Source: Bacteroidales bacterium
GTDB lineage: Bacteria > Bacillota > Clostridia > Lachnospirales > Lachnospiraceae
DNA: 45,710 nt
Reading direction: 5' to 3'
Assembly: GCA_023664535.1 (NCBI GenBank)
Contig: JAMPFJ010000023.1
Coordinates: 1-45,710, forward strand
Positions 34,318-43,006 of the stretch are shown here, one piece after another; position 1 is the first letter of the stretch, and every line of letters begins with the position of its first letter. The position numbers were made by a program, and so were the translations under genes. The notes under the pieces were generated by a model that did no database searches, was not told the DNA's origin, and worked only from the letters and a program-made list of their open reading frames with translations.

Positions 34318-35541
34318 ATGAGAAAATGTATTGTTTTTATTCTGCTGCTGCTTAGCCTGTTTCTGGGTGGCTGTGGAGGTATGGAAAACTCTTCCGTGGA
34401 AAACCGGAGGGCAGACGGCGCAGTATCAGAGTCCGGGGTGGAGAAAGAAACCCCGGATTTTGACGGAGAGCCGTCAAAGCTGATAAGGCAGGGCGGCGGG
34501 ATAGAGGATAACGGCAGCATTGCCGACGGCGATACGCTGGAGGTTCATTATCTGGATATCGGACAGGGAGACTGCATTCTGGTTAAACAGGGAGCCGCCG
34601 CCATGCTGATAGACGCCGGAAACAATGACAAGGGAACGGCAGTCTGGGCATATCTGCTAAGCCGGAATGTGGAGGCTTTGGATTATGCGGTGGGTACCCA
34701 TCCGGATGCAGACCATATCGGCGGGCTGGACGTGGTACTCTATAAACTGGACTGCGGCACCGTATTTCTGCCAAATTGTGAAAATGATACCAGAACCTAT
34801 GAGGAATTAACGGAAACGATTCGGACAAGGAACCAGCAGGTAGTCGTACCGGAGCGCGGCGAGGTTTATTCCCTCGGTAAAGCGAGACTGGAAATGCTTA
34901 CAGATACAAAAAAGGACTATGGGGACAATATAAATGATTATTCCCTTGCCATAAGGCTGACCTTTGGAAATACTTCTTTTTTGTTTACCGGAGACGCAGA
35001 AGAAGCTGCGGAAGAGGATATGCTGGCGAGCGGCCTGGAGCTTGGTGCCGATGTCTATAAAGCGGCGCATCACGGAGCGGATACGGCGAATACGGAAGAA
35101 TTTTTAACTGCGGTTAATCCCCGCTATTGTGTAATCAGCTGCGGACAGGATAATTCCTATGGACATCCCCGGGCAGGATTTTTAAACCATCTGCGGGCAA
35201 TGGGGGTAAAGGTATTCCGAACCGACGAGCAGGGTACGATTGTGGCGGTTTCGGATGGAGAGGACATTACCTTTAATGCTGAACCGTCTTCTACATGGCA
35301 GGCGGGAGAGCCTACAGGAAGCCGGAATCCGGACGGGATAATGGCAGGCGGGCAGGAGCAGCCGGAAAATGACAGCGAAAACGGCGGGTATTTTATTTTG
35401 AATACCAGCACGGGGAAATTCCACCGTCCGGACTGTGACAGCGTAAGCCAGATGGCGGACAGGAATAAAGCGGAGTCTGCAAAGACAAAAGAAGAACTGG
35501 TGGCGGAGGGATATGAGCCCTGCAGGAACTGCAAACCGTAA
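34318..35541 (+). CDS. MBL-fold (ComEC C-terminal-like) lipoprotein with Cys-rich tail
   Basis: This 407-residue lipoprotein has lipobox LGGC (Cys19). The metallo-beta-lactamase domain has the opening HYLDIGQGDCIL, the metal motif THPDADHIGG, FTGDAEEAAEE, AAHHGA and ISCGQDNSYGHP. It resembles the ComEC/Rec2 C-terminal hydrolase lineage. A ~60-residue linker leads to a small C-terminal domain: FHRPDC with a downstream C-x2-C (PCRNCKP), Ada-like and a probable zinc site. The start is only 4 bases after metG and has no clear Shine-Dalgarno, so it is probably translated by coupling. The substrate is unknown; extracellular nucleic acid or phosphodiester is a guess from the family. Confidence 0.85.
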   Translation: MRKCIVFILLLLSLFLGGCGGMENSSVENRRADGAVSESGVEKETPDFDGEPSKLIRQGGGIEDNGSIADGDTLEVHYLDIGQGDCILVKQGAAAMLIDAGNNDKGTAVWAYLLSRNVEALDYAVGTHPDADHIGGLDVVLYKLDCGTVFLPNCENDTRTYEELTETIRTRNQQVVVPERGEVYSLGKARLEMLTDTKKDYGDNINDYSLAIRLTFGNTSFLFTGDAEEAAEEDMLASGLELGADVYKAAHHGADTANTEEFLTAVNPRYCVISCGQDNSYGHPRAGFLNHLRAMGVKVFRTDEQGTIVAVSDGEDITFNAEPSSTWQAGEPTGSRNPDGIMAGGQEQPENDSENGGYFILNTSTGKFHRPDCDSVSQMADRNKAESAKTKEELVAEGYEPCRNCKP

Positions 35542-35551
35542 ATGCCTGTTT

Positions 35552-36319
35552 TTATTCTGTAACCTCCGAAGTGCCGGCAGCCTCCGGGTCATCTGCTGCC
35601 GCTTCCGTATCTGCGGGAACGTTTTCCTCCGCCGCAGGCGCCGGATTTTCCCGGACATAGAGGATATTCCGGTCAATCCGGATAAAGTCCTCATCCGTGA
35701 TGTAATAGTAATCATCTGAGGGCTGAATCGGAATCTCTAAGACAACCGGATCCATGTACCCCGGAGCTTCGGCAGTGCTTTTTAAAATTTCAATGATACC
35801 CTCGGCAAATTCCGTTTCATAGTCTACCTCGGTGGTGTTGTTGTAATCGCCGTCGTCTACCCGGGCATTAAAGCCTTCAATATACTCTACCACCTGGTCG
35901 TAGGTAACCTCCAGAGTGTCTAACGGATAAACCGTAAGCTCCAATGTATAGCGTTCGCTGTCCTCGTCTTTTTTCACATCGGTAATCTCATATTTGGCAT
36001 TGGAAAAAATAGATTGTGCAAGGTAGTAAAATTCGGATAAAATAGTACCGTCGTCTACTTCCTTCACGCCGTAATAATTCATCAGGTTATGTGCCTGGTA
36101 GTCCATATTTGCCACGTAAACGGCTTCTGCATCCGATTGGGAAACGCCGGTCAGCGTCATATAGTCTTTGGAAACATTTTTATAGTTGATATCTAAAAGA
36201 CTGATTGCATATCGGGAATATACCTTGGAGCGGCTGTCAAATAATGAACATCCTGCCAGCGACAGGACAAGAACGCAGGATAAAATAAATGCCGAAAATT
36301 TTTTGGTTGTTGATTTCAT
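35552..36319 (-). CDS. Hypothetical lipoprotein
   Basis: This 255-residue protein has lipobox LAGC (Cys24). Residues ~30-215 form an acidic, mostly helical domain with strands (YLAQSIFSNAKYEITDV, YTLELTVYPLDTLEVTYDQV), loosely like DUF5105-type lipoproteins. The last ~30 residues are a Glu/Ala/Pro low-complexity tail. GGAGGT precedes the ATG. It is convergent with the MBL lipoprotein (11-base gap) and divergent from the next gene. Function is unknown. Confidence 0.78.
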   Translation of the reverse strand: MKSTTKKFSAFILSCVLVLSLAGCSLFDSRSKVYSRYAISLLDINYKNVSKDYMTLTGVSQSDAEAVYVANMDYQAHNLMNYYGVKEVDDGTILSEFYYLAQSIFSNAKYEITDVKKDEDSERYTLELTVYPLDTLEVTYDQVVEYIEGFNARVDDGDYNNTTEVDYETEFAEGIIEILKSTAEAPGYMDPVVLEIPIQPSDDYYYITDEDFIRIDRNILYVRENPAPAAEENVPADTEAAADDPEAAGTSEVTE

Positions 36320-36420
36320 ATATAAAAACCTCCTGGAGCGTGAATAATGTATATAGTGGCATAAATAACAGATAAGAATATAATTTTCCCCTCCAGTTAA
36401 ACATTCCGCTAATTAAATGT

Positions 36421-36449
36421 AGTATAACATACTTTGGAATGAGTGTCTA
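36421..36449 (-). promoter_or_regulatory. Promoter of the minus-strand lipoprotein gene
   Basis: On the minus strand, TAGACA (36449-36444), a 17-base spacer and TATACT (36426-36421) with an extended TG. It is about 100 bases from the start and back-to-back with the plus-strand promoter at 36461. Confidence 0.65.
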
Positions 36450-36460
36450 TCGCTTAATGA

Positions 36461-36489
36461 TTGTCACTACAGGAAAATTATAGTATACT
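36461..36489 (+). promoter_or_regulatory. Promoter of the membrane protein-tatD operon
   Basis: TTGTCA (36461-36466), a 17-base spacer and TATACT (36484-36489). The leader holds a GC-rich hairpin: GGCAGGTGC pairs with GTGCCTGCC near 36514-36542. Confidence 0.75.
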
Positions 36490-36584
36490 ATCTGACATGA
36501 ATCAAATACCCTGCGGCAGGTGCCGGACAGACGTGCCTGCCGGGCTTGCGGCTTTGCAGGGATAAAATTTTATAGAAGGAAGGC

Positions 36585-38270
36585 ATGGAAATGAAGAAAA
36601 AAGGTGGAAACATGGTGGCGGCGGCGCTGCTTTCAGTTATCTGGCTGGCTATCAATTATTATCTTTCCTATCCGGCATTAAATATTCAGAGCCAGGAATT
36701 TTGGGGATGGCTGTTAACCCATTCGATAGTAGTCAGCCTGATTTTTATTTTTGTGGGTATCGTCGGCAGAAGCCGGAAGGAGAAGTTTTCCCACGGCGTA
36801 AAAAAGAATGTCGATTATTTCGTGCATGGAAACGGACGAATCCAGCTTCTTTTGCTGGTGCTGATTCCCGCTGCCTGTGCGCTAATCCTGTTTTTCGGTA
36901 ATCTTGCAGGGGCGACAATATTTAACGCCAAGCGGTATGCGGGGCTGTTGACGGTAGAGCAGCGGGATTTTGTGACGGATATTCCGGAGTCTGAAAATGT
37001 GGATAATATTGCGCTGATGGATACCAACAGCGCAAAGATTTTCGGTAACCGGAAAATCGGCTCCCTGTCGGATGTGGTCAGCCAGTTCGAGGTGGAGGAT
37101 GACTATACCCAGATAAATGTGGACAATAAGCCGATGAAGGTAGCGAATCTGCAATATGCGGGATTTTTCAAGTATCTGAGTAACCGTAAGTCGGGGATTC
37201 CGGGATATGTTATGGTGAATCCGGTTAACTCCGAGGCGCAGTATGTGAAGCTGGATAAGGGAATGAAATATGTGGGCTCCGGATGCTTTAATGATAATAT
37301 TTACCGTCATGTACAGATGCATAATCCCACAAGGATTATTGACGGCTGCTATTTTGAGGTGGATGACCAGGGTAAGCCGTGGTATATCTGTCCGGTGCTT
37401 CATGCAAGAATCGGACTGTTCCGGGGAATGGATGTAAAGGGCGCAGTACTCTGCGACCCGGTAACCGGCGATATGGAATACTATGCTGTGGCGGATATTC
37501 CAAGCTGGATAGACCGTGTGTTTGACGGCGATTTGCTGGAGAAGAAATTTAACTGGTACGGTTTACTGTCTAACGGCTATATGAACAGCATTGTAGGGCA
37601 AAAAGGGTGTATCCAGACCACCGATGATTATGGGTATAAAACCATTGAGGACGATGTGTGGATTTACACCGGCGTCACCTCGGTAACCGGCGATGCCTCT
37701 AACGTGGGCTTTGTCATGATTAACCAGAGAACCTCGGAAGCAAGGTATTACAGTATATCCGGTGCGGAGGAGTACTCCGCCATGTCGTCTGCCGAGGGCG
37801 AGGTACAGGAAAAAAATTATAAGGCGTCTTTCCCGAGCCTGATTAACATAGACGGTACGCCGACCTACATCATGGTGCTGACCGATAACGGCGGACTGGT
37901 AAAAATGTATGCAATGGTCAATGTGGAGCAATATAACCTGGTGGTGACGGCGGAATCCCAGGAGGAGGTTTTCGCCAAATACCGGAAGATGATTTCCGGC
38001 AGCGGGACCGGAAAAGCGGAGCCGGGAGAAGAGCAGATAAAGGACGCTGAGTTTGTTGTGGCGGACATGGAGTATATTATGATGGACGGAGAAACCTATG
38101 TTTATATTAAGGACAAAAAAGGAAATGTCTATAAACAGCAGTTTTCGGAGGATGAAAGTATCATTAAGATTTCTACAGGCGATACCGTTTCTGTGCAGTA
38201 TGAGGAAAGGGAGAACGGTATCCACCGGATAATTACGATAGAGCGGAAAGCAGAGGATAATCGGATATGA
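36585..38270 (+). CDS. Conserved multi-TM membrane protein with large outer domain, function unknown
   Basis: This 561-residue protein has three TM segments near the N-terminus (about 9-27, 42-62, 85-108), then one large extracytoplasmic domain to residue ~540. It is beta-rich, with recurring motifs GYVMVNPVNSEAQYVKL, AVLCDPVTGDMEYYAV and GFVMINQRTSEARYYS: a repeated V-x-(D/N)-x(2-3)-G/S-E pattern. A charged linker with a final OB-like strand set closes it. ATG 36585 or 36591 could be used; AAGGA suits either. The stop overlaps the tatD start by ATGA, implying co-expression. I know the protein type from Lachnospiraceae-like genomes but not its role. Confidence 0.8.
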   Translation: MEMKKKGGNMVAAALLSVIWLAINYYLSYPALNIQSQEFWGWLLTHSIVVSLIFIFVGIVGRSRKEKFSHGVKKNVDYFVHGNGRIQLLLLVLIPAACALILFFGNLAGATIFNAKRYAGLLTVEQRDFVTDIPESENVDNIALMDTNSAKIFGNRKIGSLSDVVSQFEVEDDYTQINVDNKPMKVANLQYAGFFKYLSNRKSGIPGYVMVNPVNSEAQYVKLDKGMKYVGSGCFNDNIYRHVQMHNPTRIIDGCYFEVDDQGKPWYICPVLHARIGLFRGMDVKGAVLCDPVTGDMEYYAVADIPSWIDRVFDGDLLEKKFNWYGLLSNGYMNSIVGQKGCIQTTDDYGYKTIEDDVWIYTGVTSVTGDASNVGFVMINQRTSEARYYSISGAEEYSAMSSAEGEVQEKNYKASFPSLINIDGTPTYIMVLTDNGGLVKMYAMVNVEQYNLVVTAESQEEVFAKYRKMISGSGTGKAEPGEEQIKDAEFVVADMEYIMMDGETYVYIKDKKGNVYKQQFSEDESIIKISTGDTVSVQYEERENGIHRIITIERKAEDNRI

Positions 38271-39046
38271 GGATTTTTGAGACCCATGCGCACTATGATG
38301 ACGATGCATTTGAAGAGGACAGGGATGTCCTGCTTGGGCGGATGCATGAAGAAGGAATTGAATATATTGTCAACATTGGATGCTCCATGGAAAATTCCAG
38401 AGACATTACCGGCTGGATAAAACGGTATGACTTTCTCTATGGGACGGTGGGAGTCCATCCCGGAGAGGTTGAAAATCTGACAGAGGAGGAAATGGAGGAG
38501 CTGGCGGAGCTTTCCCGGCGGGAAAAGATTCTTGCCATCGGGGAAATCGGTCTGGATTACCATTATGAGGAGCCGGCGCAGGAGATACAGAAGCATTGGT
38601 TTATCCGCCAGTTAGAGGTGGCAAAAGACAGGAAGCTTCCGGTAGTGATTCACAGCCGGGATGCAGCGAAGGATACACTGGATATCCTGAAGGCAGAGCA
38701 GGACGGAATTACCGGCGGCGTGATACACTGTTTTTCCTATGGCGTGGAAATGGTGAGGGAATATCTGAATATGGGCTATTACATCGGTATCGGCGGAGTG
38801 GTTACCTTTAAAAACGGCAAAAAGCTTAAGGAGGTTGCCGCCTATACGCCGCTGGATTGTATTGTGCTGGAAACCGATGCGCCGTACCTTTCGCCGGTTC
38901 CTTTCCGGGGGAAGAGGAACTGCTCGCTGTATCTTTCCTATGTGGCGGAGGAGATTGCGGCGATAAAGGGGATTTCGGTTGACGAGGTATACGAAAAAAC
39001 GGTTGAAAATGCGAAACGGTTATATAAGCTTGAGGAAAACCGTTAG
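38267..39046 (+). CDS. tatD: TatD-family DNase
   Basis: This 259-residue metal-dependent nuclease has a TIM barrel with metal ligands in ETHAHYDD (H7, H9), Glu in AIGEIGLDYH, VIHSRDA, GVIHCFS and the late ETDAPYLSP. It acts on 3' DNA ends or 3'-phospho ends in other bacteria. It overlaps the preceding membrane protein gene by four bases. In Bacillus the order is metS-tatD-yabE-rnmV-rsmA; here rnmV is absent and rsmA follows after 54 bases. Confidence 0.95.
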   Translation: MRIFETHAHYDDDAFEEDRDVLLGRMHEEGIEYIVNIGCSMENSRDITGWIKRYDFLYGTVGVHPGEVENLTEEEMEELAELSRREKILAIGEIGLDYHYEEPAQEIQKHWFIRQLEVAKDRKLPVVIHSRDAAKDTLDILKAEQDGITGGVIHCFSYGVEMVREYLNMGYYIGIGGVVTFKNGKKLKEVAAYTPLDCIVLETDAPYLSPVPFRGKRNCSLYLSYVAEEIAAIKGISVDEVYEKTVENAKRLYKLEENR

Positions 39047-39100
39047 TCCGGGCGGTTAAAGAATGACGGACCGCCGTTTATCGGTAAAAGGGGACAGAGT

Positions 39101-39958
39101 ATGGAAAAGTTAAGTAATCCACAGGTTACGATTGAGACAATTAAAAAATATGATTTTGTTTTTCAGAAGAAATTCGGACAGAATTTTCTCATTGACGCTC
39201 ATGTACTGGACAAAATTATTGCGGCAGCGGGAGTGACGAAGGAGGACATGGTGCTGGAGATTGGTCCGGGCATCGGGACGATGACCCAGTATCTGGCGGA
39301 GGCGGCAGGAGAGGTTGTGGCAGTAGAAATTGACAAGGCGCTTATTCCCATTTTACAGGATACGTTACAGGAGTATGACAATGTAACGGTTATTCACGAG
39401 GATATTCTGAAGGTGGATATTGCCAGGCTGGCAGAGGAAAGAAACGGCGGCAGACCCATTAAGGTGGTGGCAAATCTTCCCTATTATATTACAACGCCGA
39501 TTATTATGGGCTTATTTGAGCGTCATGTTCCGCTGGAGAATATTACGGTTATGGTGCAAAAGGAAGTGGCGGCAAGAATGCAGGCGGGACCGGGAACAAA
39601 GGATTATGGGGCATTGTCCCTTGCCGTGCAGTTTTATGCAAAACCCTATATTGTGGCAAACGTACCGCCCAACTGTTTTATGCCGAGACCGAAAGTAGGC
39701 TCTGCGGTCATCCGCCTGACAAAATGGGAGGAGCCGCCGATAAAGGTGAAGGATGAAGCGTTTTTATTCTCCCTTATCCGGGCGTCCTTTAACCAGAGAA
39801 GAAAAACGCTGCAAAACAGTCTGGTGAACGGGGGAACCGGGCTGAAGAAAGAGGAGGTGGCGGCGGCGCTGGAAGAAATGGGACTTTCACCGGCAGTTCG
39901 CGGGGAGGCGCTGACGCTGGAGCAGTTTGCCCGGCTGAGCAGCCAGCTGAACCGTTGA
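39101..39958 (+). CDS. rsmA: 16S rRNA (adenine-1518/1519-N6)-dimethyltransferase
   Basis: This 285-residue KsgA/RsmA dimethylates two adenines near the 3' end of 16S rRNA. Motifs are FGQNFLID, the SAM motif EIGPGIGTMTQ, VAVEID, and the catalytic NLPYYITTP. AAAAGGGG lies before ATG. Length is standard. Its final 42 bases including the stop recur, somewhat altered, directly downstream (39961-40002). Confidence 0.96.
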   Translation: MEKLSNPQVTIETIKKYDFVFQKKFGQNFLIDAHVLDKIIAAAGVTKEDMVLEIGPGIGTMTQYLAEAAGEVVAVEIDKALIPILQDTLQEYDNVTVIHEDILKVDIARLAEERNGGRPIKVVANLPYYITTPIIMGLFERHVPLENITVMVQKEVAARMQAGPGTKDYGALSLAVQFYAKPYIVANVPPNCFMPRPKVGSAVIRLTKWEEPPIKVKDEAFLFSLIRASFNQRRKTLQNSLVNGGTGLKKEEVAAALEEMGLSPAVRGEALTLEQFARLSSQLNR

Positions 39959-40002
39959 TACTGGAGCAGCTTGCCCAGCAGAGCAGCCGACGGAATTATT
40001 GA
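39917..40002 (+). repeat. Imperfect tandem duplication of the rsmA 3' end
   Basis: 39917-39958 (end of rsmA with its TGA) and 39961-40002 are two 42-base copies in the same register. Shared cores are CTGGAGCAG, TTGCCC and GAGCAGCC. The copy would read EQLAQQSSRRNY then stop. It looks like an old duplication that was left outside the gene. Confidence 0.85.
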
Positions 40003-40065
40003 TGTTTGCATTTCCCTGTCATAAATTATTTTCCTTCTGCATACAATGTAGAGGGAAAGGAGTGA

Positions 40066-41358
40066 ATGGGACAAGTGCAGAGTTATAAGAGAAAGATTAC
40101 ATATTTTTATCAGTTTCACAACGGAAATGTTGGCTCTACAGCAGGATTTTTAAAGCTGGAAATCCGCGGAGACAAGGTGAAAATTATCATAAATATTCAG
40201 GAACCTCCCGGTTTACCCTATCAGGAAGCGTCCCTTTATTTTTATCATGAAGCGGGGGACCATTTATCGGCAGTTAAGGTGGATGAAATAGAGAGCGTAG
40301 GAGATGTGCTGGCATATCAGAACCGCACGGACTGGCAGCAGCTTTTTGATACCGGAAGAGACCTCTATACCTTCGACGGCGTGGCGGTGGTATATAATGA
40401 TGACCATTATTATATCGGAGATTTTCGTGACAAGGACAGAAAGGGATATGAGCTGGTCAGAAAGGAGAACCGGAAAGAGCCAAAAAGAGAATACGTGGAG
40501 GTGGCGGAGGAGCTTTTTCCGCAGAAAAGAGCCGAAGAACAGCCGGCTGTACGGATGCTATACCGTCCGATGAAGGCGAGGGGAAGGGTGCAAAATATCG
40601 GGGAAGGGCAGCCGGTGGAGCCGTTGAAGGAGGTTATGGGGGTATTCTCCGGGGAACAGAAGCAGGAAAATGCGGTAGAGCCTGAGGAGGGGAAAGCGCC
40701 GGAAGCGGCAGTGGCGGGGACAAAAGCCGGGGAGGGGAAATCACTGGAAGCGGCAGTGACTGCGGTAAAACCCAGAGAGGATAAAGTGCCGGAAGCGGCA
40801 GCGACTGCGGCAAAGCCCGGAGAGAAGAAAAAGCCGGAAGTAACAGCGGCGAAGCTTAAAGAGCCGGAACCCGGTATACCGCAGGACGGACAGATAAAGG
40901 GAATGGATTTATCGGGAAGCCGGCAGGATATTTATGAAAAATGTGAAGACTGCCCCTATCATAAGAAGCGCCGGGAGCAAAAGGAGCAGATGGACGCCTT
41001 TGAAAAAATGATTGAAGAATATCCGAAGCTGCCGATATATGGCGCCACGGAATTATTCGACTGCGTCCGGATTCATCCCAGAGATATCGGCAAATTGGAT
41101 ATGCGGAACTGGAAGCTGGGCGTAAACAGCTTTTTGTCCCACGGTTTTTATACGTACCAGTATCTTTTACTGGGGAAAATGCGGTTTGACGACGGAACGG
41201 AGCATGGGATTATCGGTGTGCCGGGCGTGTTTTCCAGCCGGGAAAAATATCTTGCCAATATGTTTGGATTTGAACAGTTTATTCCGGTTAAAAAAACGGG
41301 AGTAAAAACCGGAGAATTCGGGTATTGGATTGTGGAAATCAGTCCGTGCCTGTCATAA
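40066..41358 (+). CDS. DUF6128-like protein with central repeat linker
   Basis: This 430-residue protein has no signal peptide. Residues 8-130 form a beta-rich N-terminal domain (ITYFYQFHNGNVGSTAGFLKL). The middle, residues 209-267, holds about four imperfect 15-residue repeats of the KAPEAAVAG/KVPEAAATA type, probably disordered. Residues ~290-430 form a second conserved domain (ENCEDCPYHK-like CEDCPY, then LFDCVRIHPRDIGKLD and IIGVPGVFSSREKYLANMFGF). I think this is the Lachnospiraceae DUF6128 type; function is unknown. AAAGGAG lies 5 bases before ATG. It converges with, and overlaps by six bases, the acetyltransferase gene. Confidence 0.75.
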   Translation: MGQVQSYKRKITYFYQFHNGNVGSTAGFLKLEIRGDKVKIIINIQEPPGLPYQEASLYFYHEAGDHLSAVKVDEIESVGDVLAYQNRTDWQQLFDTGRDLYTFDGVAVVYNDDHYYIGDFRDKDRKGYELVRKENRKEPKREYVEVAEELFPQKRAEEQPAVRMLYRPMKARGRVQNIGEGQPVEPLKEVMGVFSGEQKQENAVEPEEGKAPEAAVAGTKAGEGKSLEAAVTAVKPREDKVPEAAATAAKPGEKKKPEVTAAKLKEPEPGIPQDGQIKGMDLSGSRQDIYEKCEDCPYHKKRREQKEQMDAFEKMIEEYPKLPIYGATELFDCVRIHPRDIGKLDMRNWKLGVNSFLSHGFYTYQYLLLGKMRFDDGTEHGIIGVPGVFSSREKYLANMFGFEQFIPVKKTGVKTGEFGYWIVEISPCLS

Positions 41359-41913
41359 AAGGGATTTGGGGTCTGCAATCAGACTGTAGCGGAAATGGTC
41401 CCGGAAAACGCCGTTTACCTCTACGCTCTGGTACTCGATTCCCTCAAAAAGAAACCCCAGCCGTTCCAACAGCCGGATGGAAGCAACATTATCCGTTGCC
41501 ACCCGTGCTTCCAGCCTGTGGATACGGTATTGGGAAAACATGATGGGAATGGCTGCCTGGCAGGCTTCCCACGCATAACCGTGACCGTGGTAGGCGGCAT
41601 CAAATTTGTAGCCGATGGAAGCCCGGGAAAAAGGGCCATGCTCCAATCGGGAAAAATTGACGGAACCGATAATGATTTCCGGCTGTGTTTTTAAATAGAC
41701 ATAATAACGAAGCGCTTTTCCTTTCACAAACTGGGTATATTCACAATGAAGAGTAGCGGTTTGGTATGCCAGGGTATAAAACTGTTCGGGTCTTGTGGGT
41801 TCAAAACGCTCAAACAGGGCTTTGTTTTTTTCATAAAATTCCAGTACATCCGCTGCTTTTGTCTGGTCCTCGATTTTCAGAATCAGACGATTTGTGTTTA
41901 ACAAAAAGGACAT
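41353..41913 (-). CDS. GNAT-family N-acetyltransferase (RimJ/RimL-like)
   Basis: This 186-residue acetyl-CoA-dependent enzyme has the GNAT core with an EIIIGSVNF strand, YKFDAAYHGHGYAWEAC as the acetyl-CoA loop (GHGYA) and the late VATDNVASIRLLERLGF helix. It probably acetylates a protein or small amine. AAGGAG lies before ATG. It is convergent with the DUF6128-like gene and divergent from tadA. Confidence 0.92.
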   Translation of the reverse strand: MSFLLNTNRLILKIEDQTKAADVLEFYEKNKALFERFEPTRPEQFYTLAYQTATLHCEYTQFVKGKALRYYVYLKTQPEIIIGSVNFSRLEHGPFSRASIGYKFDAAYHGHGYAWEACQAAIPIMFSQYRIHRLEARVATDNVASIRLLERLGFLFEGIEYQSVEVNGVFRDHFRYSLIADPKSLL

Positions 41914-41988
41914 GATGAAAAACTCCTTGTCTGGATAGCATAGTTACGATACTATAATTACTTTAACATATTTTATAGGAGAGATACA

Positions 41989-42453
41989 ATGACAAATGAT
42001 GAAAAATATATGCGGGAAGCGATAAGGCAGGCAAAAAAAGCGGCGCAGGCGGGGGATGTTCCCATTGGCTGCGTAATCGTCTATGAGGGCAGAATTATTG
42101 CAAGAGGCTACAACAAACGCAATGCAAAGAAAACGACGCTGGCGCATGCGGAGCTTCTTGCCATAGAGAAGGCGTCAAAAAAAATAGGAGACTGGCGTTT
42201 GGAGGGATGTACGATGTACATTACCTTAGAGCCCTGTCAGATGTGCGCCGGCGCTATCGTACAGGCGCGGATTCCCAAAGTGGTGGTGGGGGCGATGAAT
42301 AAGAAAGCGGGATGTGCCGGCTCCGTATTGAATCTTTTTCAGGTGGATGCGTTTAATCACCAGGTAGAGTTTGCGCACGGCATATTGGAGGAGGAATGCT
42401 CCGCCATGCTGTCCGGTTTTTTCCGGGAGCTGCGCATACGGGAAAGGGGATGA
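41989..42453 (+). CDS. tadA: tRNA adenosine(34) deaminase
   Basis: This 154-residue cytidine-deaminase-fold enzyme makes inosine at the wobble base of tRNA-Arg(ACG). The zinc site is HAE (H53, E55) and PCQMC (C83, C86). GGAGAG lies before ATG. In Clostridia it is often followed by the SRP RNA gene, as here. Confidence 0.95.
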   Translation: MTNDEKYMREAIRQAKKAAQAGDVPIGCVIVYEGRIIARGYNKRNAKKTTLAHAELLAIEKASKKIGDWRLEGCTMYITLEPCQMCAGAIVQARIPKVVVGAMNKKAGCAGSVLNLFQVDAFNHQVEFAHGILEEECSAMLSGFFRELRIRERG

Positions 42454-42468
42454 GTTTTGGGCGGTTGG

Positions 42469-42497
42469 TTGACAGAAACGGTAAAGTCCTGTATACT
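42469..42497 (+). promoter_or_regulatory. Consensus promoter of the SRP RNA
   Basis: TTGACA (42469-42474), a 17-base spacer and TATACT (42492-42497). The start would be about 80 bases before the mature RNA, so a precursor is probably processed, as in Bacillus scRNA. Confidence 0.75.
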
Positions 42498-42581
42498 ACC
42501 GTTGTTATACCAATCCGCATTTATCGAAAATCGGCATGCTAAGGCGATACAGGTTTATTATGATAAAAATAGTTAATTTTT

Positions 42582-42842
42582 CCATGCAGCCGGGGTGGTA
42601 GCGGTACCCTGCACCTGCAATCCGCTATAGCAGGGGTGTTGGCCTGCCTCGGGTATTATTTTCGGTGCTGGCTGTAGCAAGTGGCGTTGACGTATGGGTC
42701 TTACGCAATGAAAACCTATGAACCGTGTCAGGTCGGGAACGAAGCAGCACTAAGTAGGAGCTTTCATGTGCCGTAAGGGTGCCTGAACTGAGTTAACTAC
42801 TACAGTAACGGCCGGGGATGATGCACAAAGCAGGCTGCATGG
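42582..42842 (+). ncRNA. ffs: Signal recognition particle RNA, large bacterial type
   Basis: The ends CCATGCAGCC (42582-42591) and GGCTGCATGG (42833-42842) pair. The 5' part forms the Alu-like domain (GGGGTGGTAGCGGTACCC). The Ffh-binding helix 8 motif is GTCAGGTCGGGAACGAAGCA, a variant of the usual GTCAGGTCCGGAAGGAAGCA. TTTTTATTT follows the end. Length (about 261) fits the Bacillus/Clostridium type. Exact ends are approximate. Confidence 0.92.
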
Positions 42843-43006
42843 ATTTTTATTTGGAAAAAGAAGCAAGCCGGATAGTAATGCCTGTATTACCATTTGGAAA
42901 GAAATATTTTTACATTTTTTTTATTTATTTGTGGAATATTTCTAAAAATAATGCTACAATATAGTAGATTATTTACATGGATTACAAGAATGGGAGTGCG
43001 ATTAGC

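Noticed and set aside
42454..42981. CRISPR or tRNA-like element in the 42.5-42.9 kb gap
   Set aside because: The stable structure and the conserved helix 8 motif identify it as SRP RNA; there are no direct repeats with spacers in the window.
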